A stretch of 64,000 nucleotides of DNA from Ardenticatenaceae bacterium (lineage in GTDB: Bacteria; Chloroflexota; Anaerolineae; Promineifilales; Promineifilaceae): NCBI GenBank assembly GCA_020634435.1, contig JACKBS010000005.1, positions 434,001 through 498,000 of the forward strand, read 5' to 3'. Below the pieces are notes generated by a model. It was not told the DNA's origin and ran no database searches. It saw only the letters and a program-made list of their open reading frames with translations. Both the position numbers and the translations under genes were made by a program. Below are positions 42,669-51,814 of this stretch, in pieces. Within the stretch, counting starts at the first letter, position 1, and each line of letters begins with the position of its first letter.

Positions 42669-43943
42669 ATGGGAAGTATCAATTTGCAGAATTGGGCCGG
42701 CAACTACAGCTACCAGGCAAACAATATTTATTACCCCGAATCAATTGAGCAGCTTCAAGAAATCGTCCGTCAGGCGACCAAAATTAAGGCGCTGGGTACA
42801 CGCCACTCGTTTAATGACGTGGCCGACACAACCGAAGCGTTGGTTTCGCTGGCCCGGCTGGAGCAGCAGCCGATGCTCGACGAGGCGAACCGACAGGTCA
42901 CCATCGGCGGGGGTGTACGGTATGGGGAGCTGTGCCGCTTTTTAGCAGATGCGGGCTATGCGCTGCCGAATCTGGCCTCGCTGCCGCATATTTCGGTGGT
43001 GGGGGCGTGTGCCACCGGCACGCACGGGTCTGGCATGAAGAATGGGAATCTGGCAACGGCCGTTGCTGCCCTGCAATTTGTATCCGCCACTGGGGAACTG
43101 GTTACCCTCTCCCGGGCTGAGCAGCCAGAGCAGTTTGCCGGGGCCGTTGTTTCGCTGGGTGGGCTAGGCGTCATTACCAGCCTGACGCTTGATCTGCTGC
43201 CCACCTTCGATGTGCGCCAGCTGGTGTATGATCATCTGCCCCAGGCAGAACTGGCCGCTAACTTCGAGGCGATCATGGGTGCGGCCTACAGCGTTAGCCT
43301 TTTCACCAGTTGGCAAACCGACGCGGTGGAGCAGGTCTGGCTCAAGCAGCGCGTGGACGATACGCCAACCCAAACGCCGCAGCCTACTTTTTACGGGGCC
43401 ACGCTGGCCGATGCCGATCGCCATCCCATCCGCAGCCAGTCGGCCGAATACTGCACCCGGCAGATGGGCATCCCTGGGCCGTGGCATGAGCGTCTGCCCC
43501 ACTTTCGGTTGGAATTTACGCCGAGCAACGGCGAGGAGTTACAGTCGGAATATTTTGTGCCGAAGGAGACAGGGTATGCGGCCTTTCAGGCAATCAAGCC
43601 GCTGGCAGAACAGGTGGCTCCCCATCTTCTCATCTCAGAAGTGCGCACTATCGCCGCTGACGATTTGTGGTTGAGCCCTGCTTACCAGCAAGACAGCGTG
43701 GCGTTCCACTTTACCTGGAAGCGGGATTGGCCCAACGTGCAGAAGGTATTGCCGCTGATTGAGGAAGCGTTACGGCCGTTTCACCCTCGGCCGCATTGGG
43801 GCAAGCTGTTTACCCTCTCGCCGGTTGAGGTCCAGGCGCAATACGAGAAACTGCCAGCCTTCCAGGCGCTGCTTCAGCAATATGACCCCACGGGTAAATT
43901 TCGCAATCCCTACCTGGACAAAACCATTTTTAGCGCTGAATAA
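42669..43943 (+). CDS. FAD-linked alditol oxidase-like protein
   Basis: The protein (424 residues) starts NWAGNYSYQANNIYYPESIEQL, typical of the alditol/aldonolactone oxidase clade of the VAO family. KALGTRHSFNDVADT contains the His that covalently holds FAD in alditol oxidases. IGGGVRYGELCRFLADAGYALPN and ATGTHGSG bind FAD, and the C-terminal HPRPHWGKL is the substrate-side motif. Members oxidise xylitol, sorbitol or lactones to aldoses with release of peroxide. No signal peptide. Divergent from the GH4 gene, so both could belong to sugar use. Confidence 0.9.
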   Translation: MGSINLQNWAGNYSYQANNIYYPESIEQLQEIVRQATKIKALGTRHSFNDVADTTEALVSLARLEQQPMLDEANRQVTIGGGVRYGELCRFLADAGYALPNLASLPHISVVGACATGTHGSGMKNGNLATAVAALQFVSATGELVTLSRAEQPEQFAGAVVSLGGLGVITSLTLDLLPTFDVRQLVYDHLPQAELAANFEAIMGAAYSVSLFTSWQTDAVEQVWLKQRVDDTPTQTPQPTFYGATLADADRHPIRSQSAEYCTRQMGIPGPWHERLPHFRLEFTPSNGEELQSEYFVPKETGYAAFQAIKPLAEQVAPHLLISEVRTIAADDLWLSPAYQQDSVAFHFTWKRDWPNVQKVLPLIEEALRPFHPRPHWGKLFTLSPVEVQAQYEKLPAFQALLQQYDPTGKFRNPYLDKTIFSAE

Positions 43944-43950
43944 CAAACAG

Positions 43951-44214
43951 TTACAGACCCATATTGCTCAGCGAACTGATGATAGTTTGCATCAGCGTTG
44001 TCAGCTGCGGATGGTCCGCTTCAAACGCCGCCAATGATTCTTCCAGGCGGGTAGCCAGCGAATCTGGATTGATTGGTTCTGGGCCGTCAATCATTTGCTG
44101 AATGTCAGCGGCTAACTCCTTTAAAAGGGTTTTAGTTTCGGGCGAAACGGCCGTTGTGTGTTGCAACGTTTCGTGGAGTTCAGATAGCTGATCTTGTAAT
44201 GTCTCATTTGCCAT
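43951..44214 (-). CDS. DUF4404 family protein
   Basis: The 87-residue helical protein begins LQDQLSELHETLQHT and continues ETKTLLKELAADIQQMI and SLATRLEESLAAFEADHPQL, the pattern of DUF4404, whose function is unknown. It follows the SDR gene by two bases on the same strand, so it is presumably the last gene of that operon. Confidence 0.82.
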   Translation of the reverse strand: MANETLQDQLSELHETLQHTTAVSPETKTLLKELAADIQQMIDGPEPINPDSLATRLEESLAAFEADHPQLTTLMQTIISSLSNMGL

Positions 44215-44216
44215 AA

Positions 44217-45245
44217 TTATTCTCTCCCAGTTCCATACATCACGCCGGTCAACTGCTCAGACACCTGCCACAGCTTTTGTGCATCGGCCACGTTGTGTGA
44301 GGCTTCATTGGAGGTCACCTTGACCGGATAGCCGCGCTGCTCTTTGGCCCCGTCCGGCCCGTAATAATCGCCCCCTTCGGCCTGCGGATCCACAGCCGCA
44401 CGAATCGTCGGCAGCGCACCCATCGCCGCACTTTGCATCATCAGGGCAAATAATGGCCGTGCCAACGGCATAACCCAGTCAGGCACCATGTGGTTCGCCA
44501 GGTTTGTCTCTGAGATGCCGGGATGCGCCGCCGTGGCCATTACCTTTGCACCCAACGCTTCAAAACGGCGCTGTAGTTCGTAAGTGAAGAGCAAATTGGC
44601 CAGTTTGGAACGGCCGTATGCTCCCATCGGCGAATACCCTTCACCGTCCTCAAACATCAAATTATCAAAATCCATCTCGCCAAAGCGATGGCCGCCGCTG
44701 CTCACGTTGACCACCCGCGCCCCAGGCGTGTTGAGCAGCAGGTCAAACAGCAGCCCCGTCAGCGCAAAATGGCCCAAATGATTGGTGCCTAGCTGCCGCT
44801 CGAAGCCGTCTTCGGTACGGCCGTATGGTACCATCATGATCCCCGCATTGTTCACCAGCACATCCAACTGGTCATACTCGGCCTTGAATGCCTCAGCAAA
44901 CTGGCGCACAGAGTCCAGACTAGCCAAATCGAGCGGCATAATTTCCGCCTTGGCTTGGGGAATCTCGGCTTGGAGCGTAGCCAGCGCCGCCTGCGCTTTA
45001 TCCATGTTGCGGCAGGCCAGAATGGTTTGCGCCCCTTTGCGGGCAAACGCTTTGGCCGCTTCAAAGCCAATGCCGCTGTTGGCCCCGGTTACAATAATCA
45101 CCTTGCCCGTTAAGTCGGGCATGTTGGCCGTGGTCCACTGTTCGCCGCTGTCCATTACGCCATCTTGCTGTCGCGAGCGCACGTATTTAGCCAGGCCCAG
45201 CCCGGCGGCGATGGCAACCACCACACCAATCAACTTTTTATTCAT
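44217..45245 (-). CDS. Membrane-anchored short-chain dehydrogenase/reductase
   Basis: The start at 45245 (MNKKLIGVVVAIAAG) opens with one hydrophobic helix (about residues 4-20), then the Rossmann motif VTGANSGIGFEAAKAF, NNAGIMM, NVSSGGH and the catalytic YGRSK. The 342-residue product resembles retinol dehydrogenase/protochlorophyllide-reductase-like SDRs. It is a close relative of the SDR at 45331-46263 (shared KVIIVTGANSG, LDVLLNNAGVMAI-like and AKLWQVSEQLTGV ends), indicating tandem duplication. It is probably controlled by the TetR gene at 46319. Confidence 0.9.
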   Translation of the reverse strand: MNKKLIGVVVAIAAGLGLAKYVRSRQQDGVMDSGEQWTTANMPDLTGKVIIVTGANSGIGFEAAKAFARKGAQTILACRNMDKAQAALATLQAEIPQAKAEIMPLDLASLDSVRQFAEAFKAEYDQLDVLVNNAGIMMVPYGRTEDGFERQLGTNHLGHFALTGLLFDLLLNTPGARVVNVSSGGHRFGEMDFDNLMFEDGEGYSPMGAYGRSKLANLLFTYELQRRFEALGAKVMATAAHPGISETNLANHMVPDWVMPLARPLFALMMQSAAMGALPTIRAAVDPQAEGGDYYGPDGAKEQRGYPVKVTSNEASHNVADAQKLWQVSEQLTGVMYGTGRE

Positions 45246-45330
45246 AATCATTATCCTTTTTGCGAAACATCAAACTATCTTTTTAGTATAGCAAGCTGGG
45301 AAACGGCCGTTTCCCAACCTCATACTCCCT

Positions 45331-46263
45331 TTAAGAAGATAAATAACGCACCCCAGTCAGCTCCTCAGAAACTTCCCAGAACCGCTTACGCAAAGCCGCA
45401 TCGTCAAGCGCATCATTACAATGCTGTTCGGCGGGATAGCCACGCACGCGGAACGTTTTTGGCCCGTAAAAAACACCGCCTTTCGCTTCTGGTGCAGTAG
45501 CGGCATAAAGCTGGGGCAAAACCCCCATGCTAATGTCCTGCCCAATCAAAGGCCCCATAAGGCCATAAAGAATGCGTTCGCTCAGCGGCGCCCCAGACTG
45601 CTGCAAGCTGTTCGTCTGCAAGTTGCCCATCACTAAACCTGGATGTGACGAGTTGGCAATCGTGTCGTGCCCTGCCATTTTCAGGCGCTGGTTAAGTTCG
45701 GTGGCAAAAACAGCGTTGGCCAGTTTGCTTTGCCCATAGGCAGTCCAGCGACTGTACGCTTTTTCACCCATCAAATCGTCAAAGTGAATGCCGCCACCAA
45801 ACGCCGCGCTGCTGGAAACGCTGTGCACCCGCGCGCCAGGCGTGGTGGTCAGCACGTCAAGCAGCAGCCCCGTCAGAGCAAAATGGGCCAGATGGTTGAC
45901 GCCCAGCTGCATCTCAAAGCCATCTTCGGTTTCCGTGCGGGGGATGGCCATGACGCCCGCATTGTTCAGCAAAATGTCGAGACGGTCATACTTGGCCTTA
46001 AACGCCTCAGCAAACGCCCGCACCGACGCCAAACTGGCATTGTCCAATTCCATCAGGTCCAGCTTGGCGCTGGGCACCTGCTGCAAAACTTCTGCTTTTG
46101 CCGCCTCTGCCTTGGGCAAATTGCGGCAGGCCATCACCACCGTCGCGCCTTTAGCCGCCAATGCCTTGGTAGATTCCAGTCCCAAGCCGCTGTTGGCCCC
46201 AGTGATGATCACTACTTTGCCCGTCAGGTCGGGAATATCGTTTTGTGTCCATTTGTTGCTCAT
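45331..46263 (-). CDS. Short-chain dehydrogenase/reductase (paralogue)
   Basis: The 310-residue product has VIITGANSGLGLESTKAL, LLNNAGVMAI, SVSSSAAF and the catalytic Tyr/Lys in YGQSKLANAVF. No membrane helix is present, unlike its paralogue downstream. Each ends with WEVSEELTGV / WQVSEQLTGV, confirming close kinship. A TetR-type operator (46286-46300) lies 23 bp upstream of the start, so the gene should be induced when the repressor binds its ligand. Substrate unknown; lipophilic aldehydes or ketones are likely in this group. Confidence 0.9.
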   Translation of the reverse strand: MSNKWTQNDIPDLTGKVVIITGANSGLGLESTKALAAKGATVVMACRNLPKAEAAKAEVLQQVPSAKLDLMELDNASLASVRAFAEAFKAKYDRLDILLNNAGVMAIPRTETEDGFEMQLGVNHLAHFALTGLLLDVLTTTPGARVHSVSSSAAFGGGIHFDDLMGEKAYSRWTAYGQSKLANAVFATELNQRLKMAGHDTIANSSHPGLVMGNLQTNSLQQSGAPLSERILYGLMGPLIGQDISMGVLPQLYAATAPEAKGGVFYGPKTFRVRGYPAEQHCNDALDDAALRKRFWEVSEELTGVRYLSS

Positions 46264-46285
46264 AAAAACTACTCCTATTTTCAGA

Positions 46286-46300
46286 TTGATTAGTCAGTCA
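46286..46300. promoter_or_regulatory. TetR operator copy 1, upstream of SDR
   Basis: TTGATTAGTCAGTCA matches the copy at 46907-46922 (TTGACTAGTCAGTCAA) except for one base in 15. It lies just upstream of the SDR start. Confidence 0.8.
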
Positions 46301-46318
46301 TTTTAGTTCAAAAATTTT

Positions 46319-46885
46319 TTAGGCTATGACGCCCTGCCAGAAAATTTCAAAGCCTTGAGTGATGTGTCGGGTCAGCGGCATGTCGGTGAGATTGTGCTCT
46401 GTGGCGTAGGAAACGGCCGCTTCCAATTGCGCATAAAAGATCAGTCCCAAGTACGCCGGATCGATGTCGATCAGCTCGCCATCAGCAATGCCTTGGACGA
46501 TCATGTCGTAGGCAAAGGCTAGCTCCGCCTCCTGGCTTTGCTGCACCTCCTGGCTTACCAGGTTAGACAACTTGAGCTGATTCAGCAGGCTGTTCCGGCG
46601 AGAAAACCGCAGCCCCCAGTCGATATGGCGGAACCAAATATGCTCCACGCGCTCCTTAAGTGTGCCATTTTGCGGGAAACCCGCCAGCAAATGTTCCATC
46701 CATTCCTGCTTGAGCTGCTTGTACACCGCGTCGATCAGCACGTCTTTAGATTCAAAGTAGTTGAACAGCGTGCCGGTCCCCACACCCGCATGTTTGGCAA
46801 TGCGCGAGGTAGGCGTGTTCCAGAATCCCTCTTTTGCAAAAAGGTCGATTGAGGCTTCAATAAGTTGATGCGCTTTATCATTCAC
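46319..46885 (-). CDS. TetR-family transcriptional regulator
   Basis: The 188-residue protein begins with a TetR helix-turn-helix (TSRIAKHAGVGTGTLFNYFESKDVLIDAVY). The C-terminal domain contains HIWFRHIDWGLRF and is otherwise unassigned. The two operator copies, at 46286 upstream of the SDR and at 46907 upstream of itself, have nearly the same sequence, which indicates self-regulation plus control of the SDR genes. It is unrelated in operator sequence to the TetR at 30280. Confidence 0.9.
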   Translation of the reverse strand: MNDKAHQLIEASIDLFAKEGFWNTPTSRIAKHAGVGTGTLFNYFESKDVLIDAVYKQLKQEWMEHLLAGFPQNGTLKERVEHIWFRHIDWGLRFSRRNSLLNQLKLSNLVSQEVQQSQEAELAFAYDMIVQGIADGELIDIDPAYLGLIFYAQLEAAVSYATEHNLTDMPLTRHITQGFEIFWQGVIA

Positions 46886-46906
46886 AATGGAAAATATTAC
46901 AGCAAA

Positions 46907-46922
46907 TTGACTAGTCAGTCAA
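46907..46922. promoter_or_regulatory. TetR operator copy 2, upstream of its own gene
   Basis: TTGACTAGTCAGTCAA contains the perfect core TGACTAGTCA and overlapping TGACT repeats. It lies 22 bp upstream of the TetR start, in the place expected for an autorepressor. Confidence 0.82.
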
Positions 46923-46950
46923 TAGTCAGAGATTTACCAACAACAGGCAT

Positions 46951-48582
46951 TTATTGCTGCAAAATAGCAGCCAGCCGCGTGTCTATTTCATCATAAGCAT
47001 ACAATCCAAAGCCACCGGTATCGCGATATGTCCACAACGCCCAATGCAGATCAACTTCGTTCATCATGTGGATTTTATCTGCCAACAGAACATAGCGGGC
47101 ATTATTCAGCGAGCCAGTCATAGCACCAAATTCGCCTACAAATAATGGTACATTGTTCGCTTCTGCCCAATCAAGATAAGGTTGAATATCGGCCCGAAGC
47201 CGCTGCGAATCATATTCAACATAGATACCGTTTAAATAATCCAAACCAAGCGTAATGCTGCCTTTGTTTTCTGGGGCATAAATCCAGCCCTTAACCTGGA
47301 ATGTATCGCCCGATGAAACCGGGAAGAGAGGCGCTGTGAGCATGCCACTGGATTGCGACCAGATGCCAAATCCGTTGCCAAAGCCGCTCAGTTCGATACT
47401 GTGTGCACCGCTGCGGGCTTGTTCACTGCTCCAGGCCCCGATGACGGCGTTGTCACCCGTCTCAAATTCGCTCCAAAACGACCAGTTAGCCGGGTCGCCC
47501 TCGAATGTAATGGATGCTTCCTCTATGTCGGCGTTATACACAAATTGCGGTTCATCATTTTGCAAGAGTTCCAAATCATCAAACCAGACATGGCCAACAT
47601 TACCGCTAACCGATAGCTTGACGGTGGCAAATTCAACATTCGCGGGTGCGGTCAACAAGCCACTGTCCCAATAAATCCAATCAGGAGTCATTTCTGTAAG
47701 TACAGCCTCATCTGGCGACCAATCGATCCATTCCACACCTTCTAAAATACGACCCGGATAGCTGTAGTTATCGGGAATGGGGGAATCGGCCGCCCACTCA
47801 GCACCGGCGTGAGTGACGATGAAAGGGTTGTAGTCATGGTAAGAATAAACTACGTTTTTGTCGGGGATGATCTCAAGTTGATCATTGTTTAACGGCTTTT
47901 CTACAAACAGAATGTGGCTCGGATCAGCGGCGCGAATAGCGACTACAGTACGATTAACTAGGTCCCACCATTGGCCAGGATCGCGCGGTGAGGGTTCATT
48001 ATACAAATCATAGCCAACGATGATTGGCTCATCAGCATAGTGGGTGGCAATTGTTACCCACAGGTCGATAAACTGCTGCTGCGCAGCCATCTCTTGCCAG
48101 ATTAATTCATCACCTAGCTCATCATCTGGTGGTACGATGTGCATGTCGAGAACGAGATAAACGCTGGCGGTTTTGCTCCACTGGATGTAGTTATCAATTA
48201 AGGTAAAGCCGAGGTCGGTTTCAAAATAACGCCAGTCAAGCACGACACGAATTAAATTGAGCCCCAGCTCATTAAGTAATTGCACATCGCTTTCTGTGGC
48301 ATAGTCGAGCGGCGTAGCGCCTTCGAGCCAATAGCTGTTATCGAAGTTGACACCACGCAAATAGATGACACGGCCGTTTCCATCCACAATGTTTCGCCCA
48401 TTGACCCGCAAAAAAGGTGTGGGAGCAGGTGCAACGGCCGTTTCTTCGGTCAACGCATCTTCTGCAAACGGAGCATCATTGGCTATATCTTCAGTTTCAG
48501 AGCGTGCCTTGCAAGCCAGAAGGGCGCCCATCAGCAAAATAAAAATAGAGACAATGAATAGCCGCTGTGTCCGAAATTTCAT
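46951..48582 (-). CDS. Glycoside hydrolase family 5 lipoprotein with inserted carbohydrate-binding-like domain
   Basis: A signal peptide ends in lipobox LLAC. The catalytic barrel begins VNGRNIVDGNGRVIYLRGVNF. The acid/base Glu is in YDLYNEPSPRD and the nucleophile Glu in LFVGEFGAMTG. Between them, after the YHDYNPF strand, is a ~170-residue insert (roughly residues 290-450) with WSFWSEFETGDN, SIELSGFGNGFG and VSSGDTFQVKGWIY, which resembles a beta-sandwich carbohydrate-binding module. Splitting the barrel between the two catalytic residues is unusual. The 543-residue protein should act at the cell surface on beta-glucans or mannans. It follows yjbQ by 6 bp. Confidence 0.85.
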   Translation of the reverse strand: MKFRTQRLFIVSIFILLMGALLACKARSETEDIANDAPFAEDALTEETAVAPAPTPFLRVNGRNIVDGNGRVIYLRGVNFDNSYWLEGATPLDYATESDVQLLNELGLNLIRVVLDWRYFETDLGFTLIDNYIQWSKTASVYLVLDMHIVPPDDELGDELIWQEMAAQQQFIDLWVTIATHYADEPIIVGYDLYNEPSPRDPGQWWDLVNRTVVAIRAADPSHILFVEKPLNNDQLEIIPDKNVVYSYHDYNPFIVTHAGAEWAADSPIPDNYSYPGRILEGVEWIDWSPDEAVLTEMTPDWIYWDSGLLTAPANVEFATVKLSVSGNVGHVWFDDLELLQNDEPQFVYNADIEEASITFEGDPANWSFWSEFETGDNAVIGAWSSEQARSGAHSIELSGFGNGFGIWSQSSGMLTAPLFPVSSGDTFQVKGWIYAPENKGSITLGLDYLNGIYVEYDSQRLRADIQPYLDWAEANNVPLFVGEFGAMTGSLNNARYVLLADKIHMMNEVDLHWALWTYRDTGGFGLYAYDEIDTRLAAILQQ

Positions 48583-48588
48583 CCTGAA

Positions 48589-49011
48589 TTATTCTCCGTG
48601 GATGGTCACTACCAACCGACGACTGCCGCCCCGGTTGCGGTGTTCGCACAAATAGATGCCTTGCCAGGTGCCGAGATGAAAACGGCCGTCTTTCACCGGC
48701 ACCGTCACCGAACTGCCCAACAGCACCGCCTTGATGTGCGCGGGCATATCGTCCGGCCCTTCGTATGTGTGCACAAAATAAGGCGCATTTTCTGGGACGA
48801 GTTTATTAAAATGACGCTCCATGTCCTGCCGCACCGTCGGGTCCGCATTTTCATTCAGCGCCAGCGACGCCGAAGTGTGCTGGATGAAGATGTGGGCCAA
48901 CCCCACATGAATCTCACGCAGCTCCGGCAGCTGCTGCAAAATCTCTGACGTTACCAAATGAAACCCCCGACTGCGCGCCCCCAGGCGAATCTCTTTTTGA
49001 ACCCAGCTCAT
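48589..49011 (-). CDS. yjbQ: YjbQ family protein (UPF0047)
   Basis: Start at 49011 (MSWVQKEIRLG), 8 bp after GGAG; an ATG two codons earlier is too near to that site. The ~140-residue product has the family signature HTSASLALNENADPTVRQDME and the metal-binding block with HIKAVLLGSSVTVPVKDGR and LGTWQGIYLCEHRNRGGSR. E. coli YjbQ has thiamine-phosphate-synthase-like activity; its natural role is uncertain. Probably co-transcribed with the GH5 gene. Confidence 0.9.
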   Translation of the reverse strand: MSWVQKEIRLGARSRGFHLVTSEILQQLPELREIHVGLAHIFIQHTSASLALNENADPTVRQDMERHFNKLVPENAPYFVHTYEGPDDMPAHIKAVLLGSSVTVPVKDGRFHLGTWQGIYLCEHRNRGGSRRLVVTIHGE

Positions 49012-49141
49012 CGTCATTTCTCCGCAAAAATCTGTGCAAAACAATTAAGAAGCAAATTAAACTGTACAATACATGTGCAAAAAGCGTTCATTCTGTGCTA
49101 GAATAACGGCCGTCTACAATCTTACTTGGGATTAGGAAAAC

Positions 49142-49630
49142 ATGAAACTGACAATCAACGGAACTGAATACGACATTGCGGAAGAGCCGCCGCGCCCCCT
49201 ACTGTGGGTGCTGCGGGATGAATTGGGCCTGACCGGGACGAAGTTTGGCTGCGGCGCGGGCTTTTGCGGCGCCTGCACCGTCCACATCGACGGTGAGGCG
49301 GTGCGCAGCTGCACGGTACCCATCGGCACTGTGGCGGGCGAGATTCGTACCATCGAAGGGTTGGCTACCACCACCGCTGACGGCATGATTGAGCTGCATC
49401 CGGTGCAGCAGGCGTTTTTGAAAGACCAGGTGCCGCAGTGCAGCTGGTGCATGAGCGGCCAAATGATGACCGCCGCCGCCTTTCTGGCCAAAAACCCCAC
49501 CCCCAACGAGGCTGAAATTGTGGAGGCGATGGGCGAAAATTATTGTCGCTGTGGCTGCTACTTCCGCATCAAGGGTGCGGTGGCCAAAGCGGCAGAACAG
49601 TTGGCAGTGCGGGAGGGAACGGCCGTATGA
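49142..49630 (+). CDS. [2Fe-2S] subunit of a molybdenum hydroxylase (xanthine oxidase family)
   Basis: The 162-residue protein has the plant-type ferredoxin cluster GCGAGFCGACTVHID ... C, followed by the second cluster QCSWCMSGQMM ... CRCGCYFRIK. It carries electrons from the molybdenum centre. Its stop overlaps the start of the catalytic subunit (ATGA), so both are made together. There is no separate FAD subunit in the window, which fits the isoquinoline-1-oxidoreductase / aldehyde-dehydrogenase type that donates electrons to a membrane acceptor. Confidence 0.94.
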   Translation: MKLTINGTEYDIAEEPPRPLLWVLRDELGLTGTKFGCGAGFCGACTVHIDGEAVRSCTVPIGTVAGEIRTIEGLATTTADGMIELHPVQQAFLKDQVPQCSWCMSGQMMTAAAFLAKNPTPNEAEIVEAMGENYCRCGCYFRIKGAVAKAAEQLAVREGTAV

Positions 49631-51810
49631 CCACCCAACAACCACCCCAAAGCAACGTCAAAAAATGGCGCGTCTCCCGGCGTGGCTTCCTGATTGGCCT
49701 GGGTGCCACCGCCGCAGCGGTCGCCATTGGTGTACCGATTGGTTTGCCTCGCGCCCGTCTGGCGATCGCCGATTTTATTGCGGGCAGTGGCTCGTTTGGC
49801 GGGATCGTCGCACCGCCTACCAGCTGGTTTGAAATCACCGCCGACAACCGCATTCGCTTCTTTAATCCCAAAGTGGAAATGGGCCAGGGCGTCCACACCT
49901 CGCTGGCTCAGATTGCTGCCGAAGAGCTGGAAGTAGAGTGGGCGCAAATTGAAGTGGTCACGGCGAGCACCGCCCAGGGCATCAACGACAGCATGGGCAC
50001 CAGCGGCAGCACCTCGGTCTCCAGCACCTTCACCCCAATTCGTGAAGCGGCGGCTACCCTGCGCGAAATGCTGCGCAGCGAAGCCGCCAATCAGCTAGGC
50101 GTGCCCGCTGCCAGCCTTAGCGTGGCCGCTGGCGTTTTTACCGCCAACGACGACCCCACAAAGTCCATCACCTACGGCGAGATTGTAGCCGGGGCGGATA
50201 TGGCCAGCTGGGAAGTTCCAGAAGAGGCGCCTACGCTGAAACCCGTGAGCCAATTCCGCTACGTGGGCCAATCCACGCCGCGCGTGGATTTTGAAAGCAA
50301 GCTGACCGGGCAAGCCCAGTACGGCTACGACATGCGCCTGCCCAACATGCTTTACGGCGCGGTGGCCCGTCCCAACACCATCGAGGGCAAGCTGAAAAGC
50401 GCCGCCCCTGGCGAGGCTCCCAATCGGCCCGGCGTGGTCACCGTAGTGGCCGAGAAAGATTTTGCGGGCGTGGCAGCTGAATCGCGGCTGCAAGCGTATG
50501 CTGGTGTAGGCAATCTGGAACTGGAATGGGAAGAAGGCCGTCTCTGGCAGCAGTCCGAAATTGATGAAATGGTCACCGTGGGCAACGGCACGCGCGTGGT
50601 GGCGCAGAAAGAAGGCGACATCGGCAATTTGCTGGATGGCGATGTGCTGACGGCCGAATTCCGCACGCCGCTGGCGGCCCACGCCCACCTGGAACCGCAA
50701 GCCGCCCTGGTGGATGTGCAGGCGGACAAGGTAACAGCATGGGTTTCCACCCAGGCAGCATTTAGTACCCGTGGCGATCTGGCCGACGCGCTGGGCATGG
50801 ACGAGGAACAAATCGAGGTGATTCCCACGTTTTTGGGCGGCGGCTTTGGCCGTAAATCGAGTGTGGAGGCAGCGCGGGAAGCGGCACTTTTGTCCAAGGC
50901 GGCAGGACGCCCGGTCCACGTGGGCTGGAACCGCACCGAGGATATGCGCTACGGCTTTTTCCGCCCGCCGACGCATCATGTCATCAAAGGGAATTTGGAT
51001 GGGAACGGCCGTATTCAAGCCCTCCAGCATGAAGTCGCCAGCGGGGATGTGCTCTTTTCCTTTTTCCCTGGCGCGGCGGCGGCCGTGGTGGGTGCCGATT
51101 TTGGCGCATATCGCGGGGCGCGGCTGGAGTATGACGGCATCCCCAACCGACAAATGGTGAGCTACCGCACGCCGCTGCCGGTGCGCACCGGCCCCTGGCG
51201 TGGGCTGGGGTTGCTGGCCAACACCTTAGCCATCGAAAGCTTCATGGATGAGATGGCCCACGCAGCAAGCATCGACCCCCTGCAATTCCGCCTGAATCAT
51301 TTGACAGATAGTGTGGTAAGCGGCCGTTTCCGCACCGCACTGGAAACCGTAGCCGAAATGGCCAACTGGGGTGGCAATCTACCCGAAGGCCATGCTCAAG
51401 GGCTGGCCCTCTGTTTTGATGCCCAAACGGTCGTGGCCCAAATTGCCGAGGTTTCCGTTGAAGGCGATCAGATTCGAGTGCACAACGTTTACTGCACGAT
51501 GGACCCCGGACTGGTGATCAACCCAGACGGCGCAACCGCTCAGGCGCAAGGCTCGATTGTGATGGGACTTAGTTCGACCTTTTTAGAAGAAATTACGGTG
51601 AAGGATGGCGTCGTTGAAGCATCAAACTTTGACCGCTATCCGCTGCTGACGATGAAGGAAACGCCAGACATTCACGTGCAGCTTTTGCAGAGCGGTGAGG
51701 AACCGTTTGGCGTCGGTGAGCCGCCCATCGGCCCGATTGCGGCGGCGGTGGGCAACGCGGTGTTTGCCCTGACGGGCCAGCGATTCACCCGCCTGCCCAT
51801 GCAGTTATAA
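49627..51810 (+). CDS. Molybdopterin catalytic subunit with Tat signal (isoquinoline 1-oxidoreductase beta-like)
   Basis: Start at ATG 49627, overlapping the small-subunit stop. The N-terminus has a twin-arginine signal (SRRGFLIGLGATAAAVAIG), so the folded, cofactor-loaded complex goes to the outside of the membrane, with the unsignalled iron-sulfur partner carried along. Molybdopterin regions include KVEMGQGVHTSLAQIAAEEL, LGGGFGRKSSVEAARE and the C-terminal catalytic Glu motif GVGEPPIGPIAAA. The 727-residue length matches IorB-type proteins with duplicated domains. Aldehydes or N-heterocycles are likely substrates. It may use a cytochrome or quinone as acceptor. Confidence 0.93.
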   Translation: MTTQQPPQSNVKKWRVSRRGFLIGLGATAAAVAIGVPIGLPRARLAIADFIAGSGSFGGIVAPPTSWFEITADNRIRFFNPKVEMGQGVHTSLAQIAAEELEVEWAQIEVVTASTAQGINDSMGTSGSTSVSSTFTPIREAAATLREMLRSEAANQLGVPAASLSVAAGVFTANDDPTKSITYGEIVAGADMASWEVPEEAPTLKPVSQFRYVGQSTPRVDFESKLTGQAQYGYDMRLPNMLYGAVARPNTIEGKLKSAAPGEAPNRPGVVTVVAEKDFAGVAAESRLQAYAGVGNLELEWEEGRLWQQSEIDEMVTVGNGTRVVAQKEGDIGNLLDGDVLTAEFRTPLAAHAHLEPQAALVDVQADKVTAWVSTQAAFSTRGDLADALGMDEEQIEVIPTFLGGGFGRKSSVEAAREAALLSKAAGRPVHVGWNRTEDMRYGFFRPPTHHVIKGNLDGNGRIQALQHEVASGDVLFSFFPGAAAAVVGADFGAYRGARLEYDGIPNRQMVSYRTPLPVRTGPWRGLGLLANTLAIESFMDEMAHAASIDPLQFRLNHLTDSVVSGRFRTALETVAEMANWGGNLPEGHAQGLALCFDAQTVVAQIAEVSVEGDQIRVHNVYCTMDPGLVINPDGATAQAQGSIVMGLSSTFLEEITVKDGVVEASNFDRYPLLTMKETPDIHVQLLQSGEEPFGVGEPPIGPIAAAVGNAVFALTGQRFTRLPMQL

Positions 51811-51814
51811 GGGA

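Noticed and set aside
50095..51153. 352-codon open frame on the minus strand inside the molybdenum hydroxylase gene
   Set aside because: It is a shadow of a GC-rich coding frame: no ribosome site, no family features, and His/Gly/Arg-rich composition typical of antisense frames.
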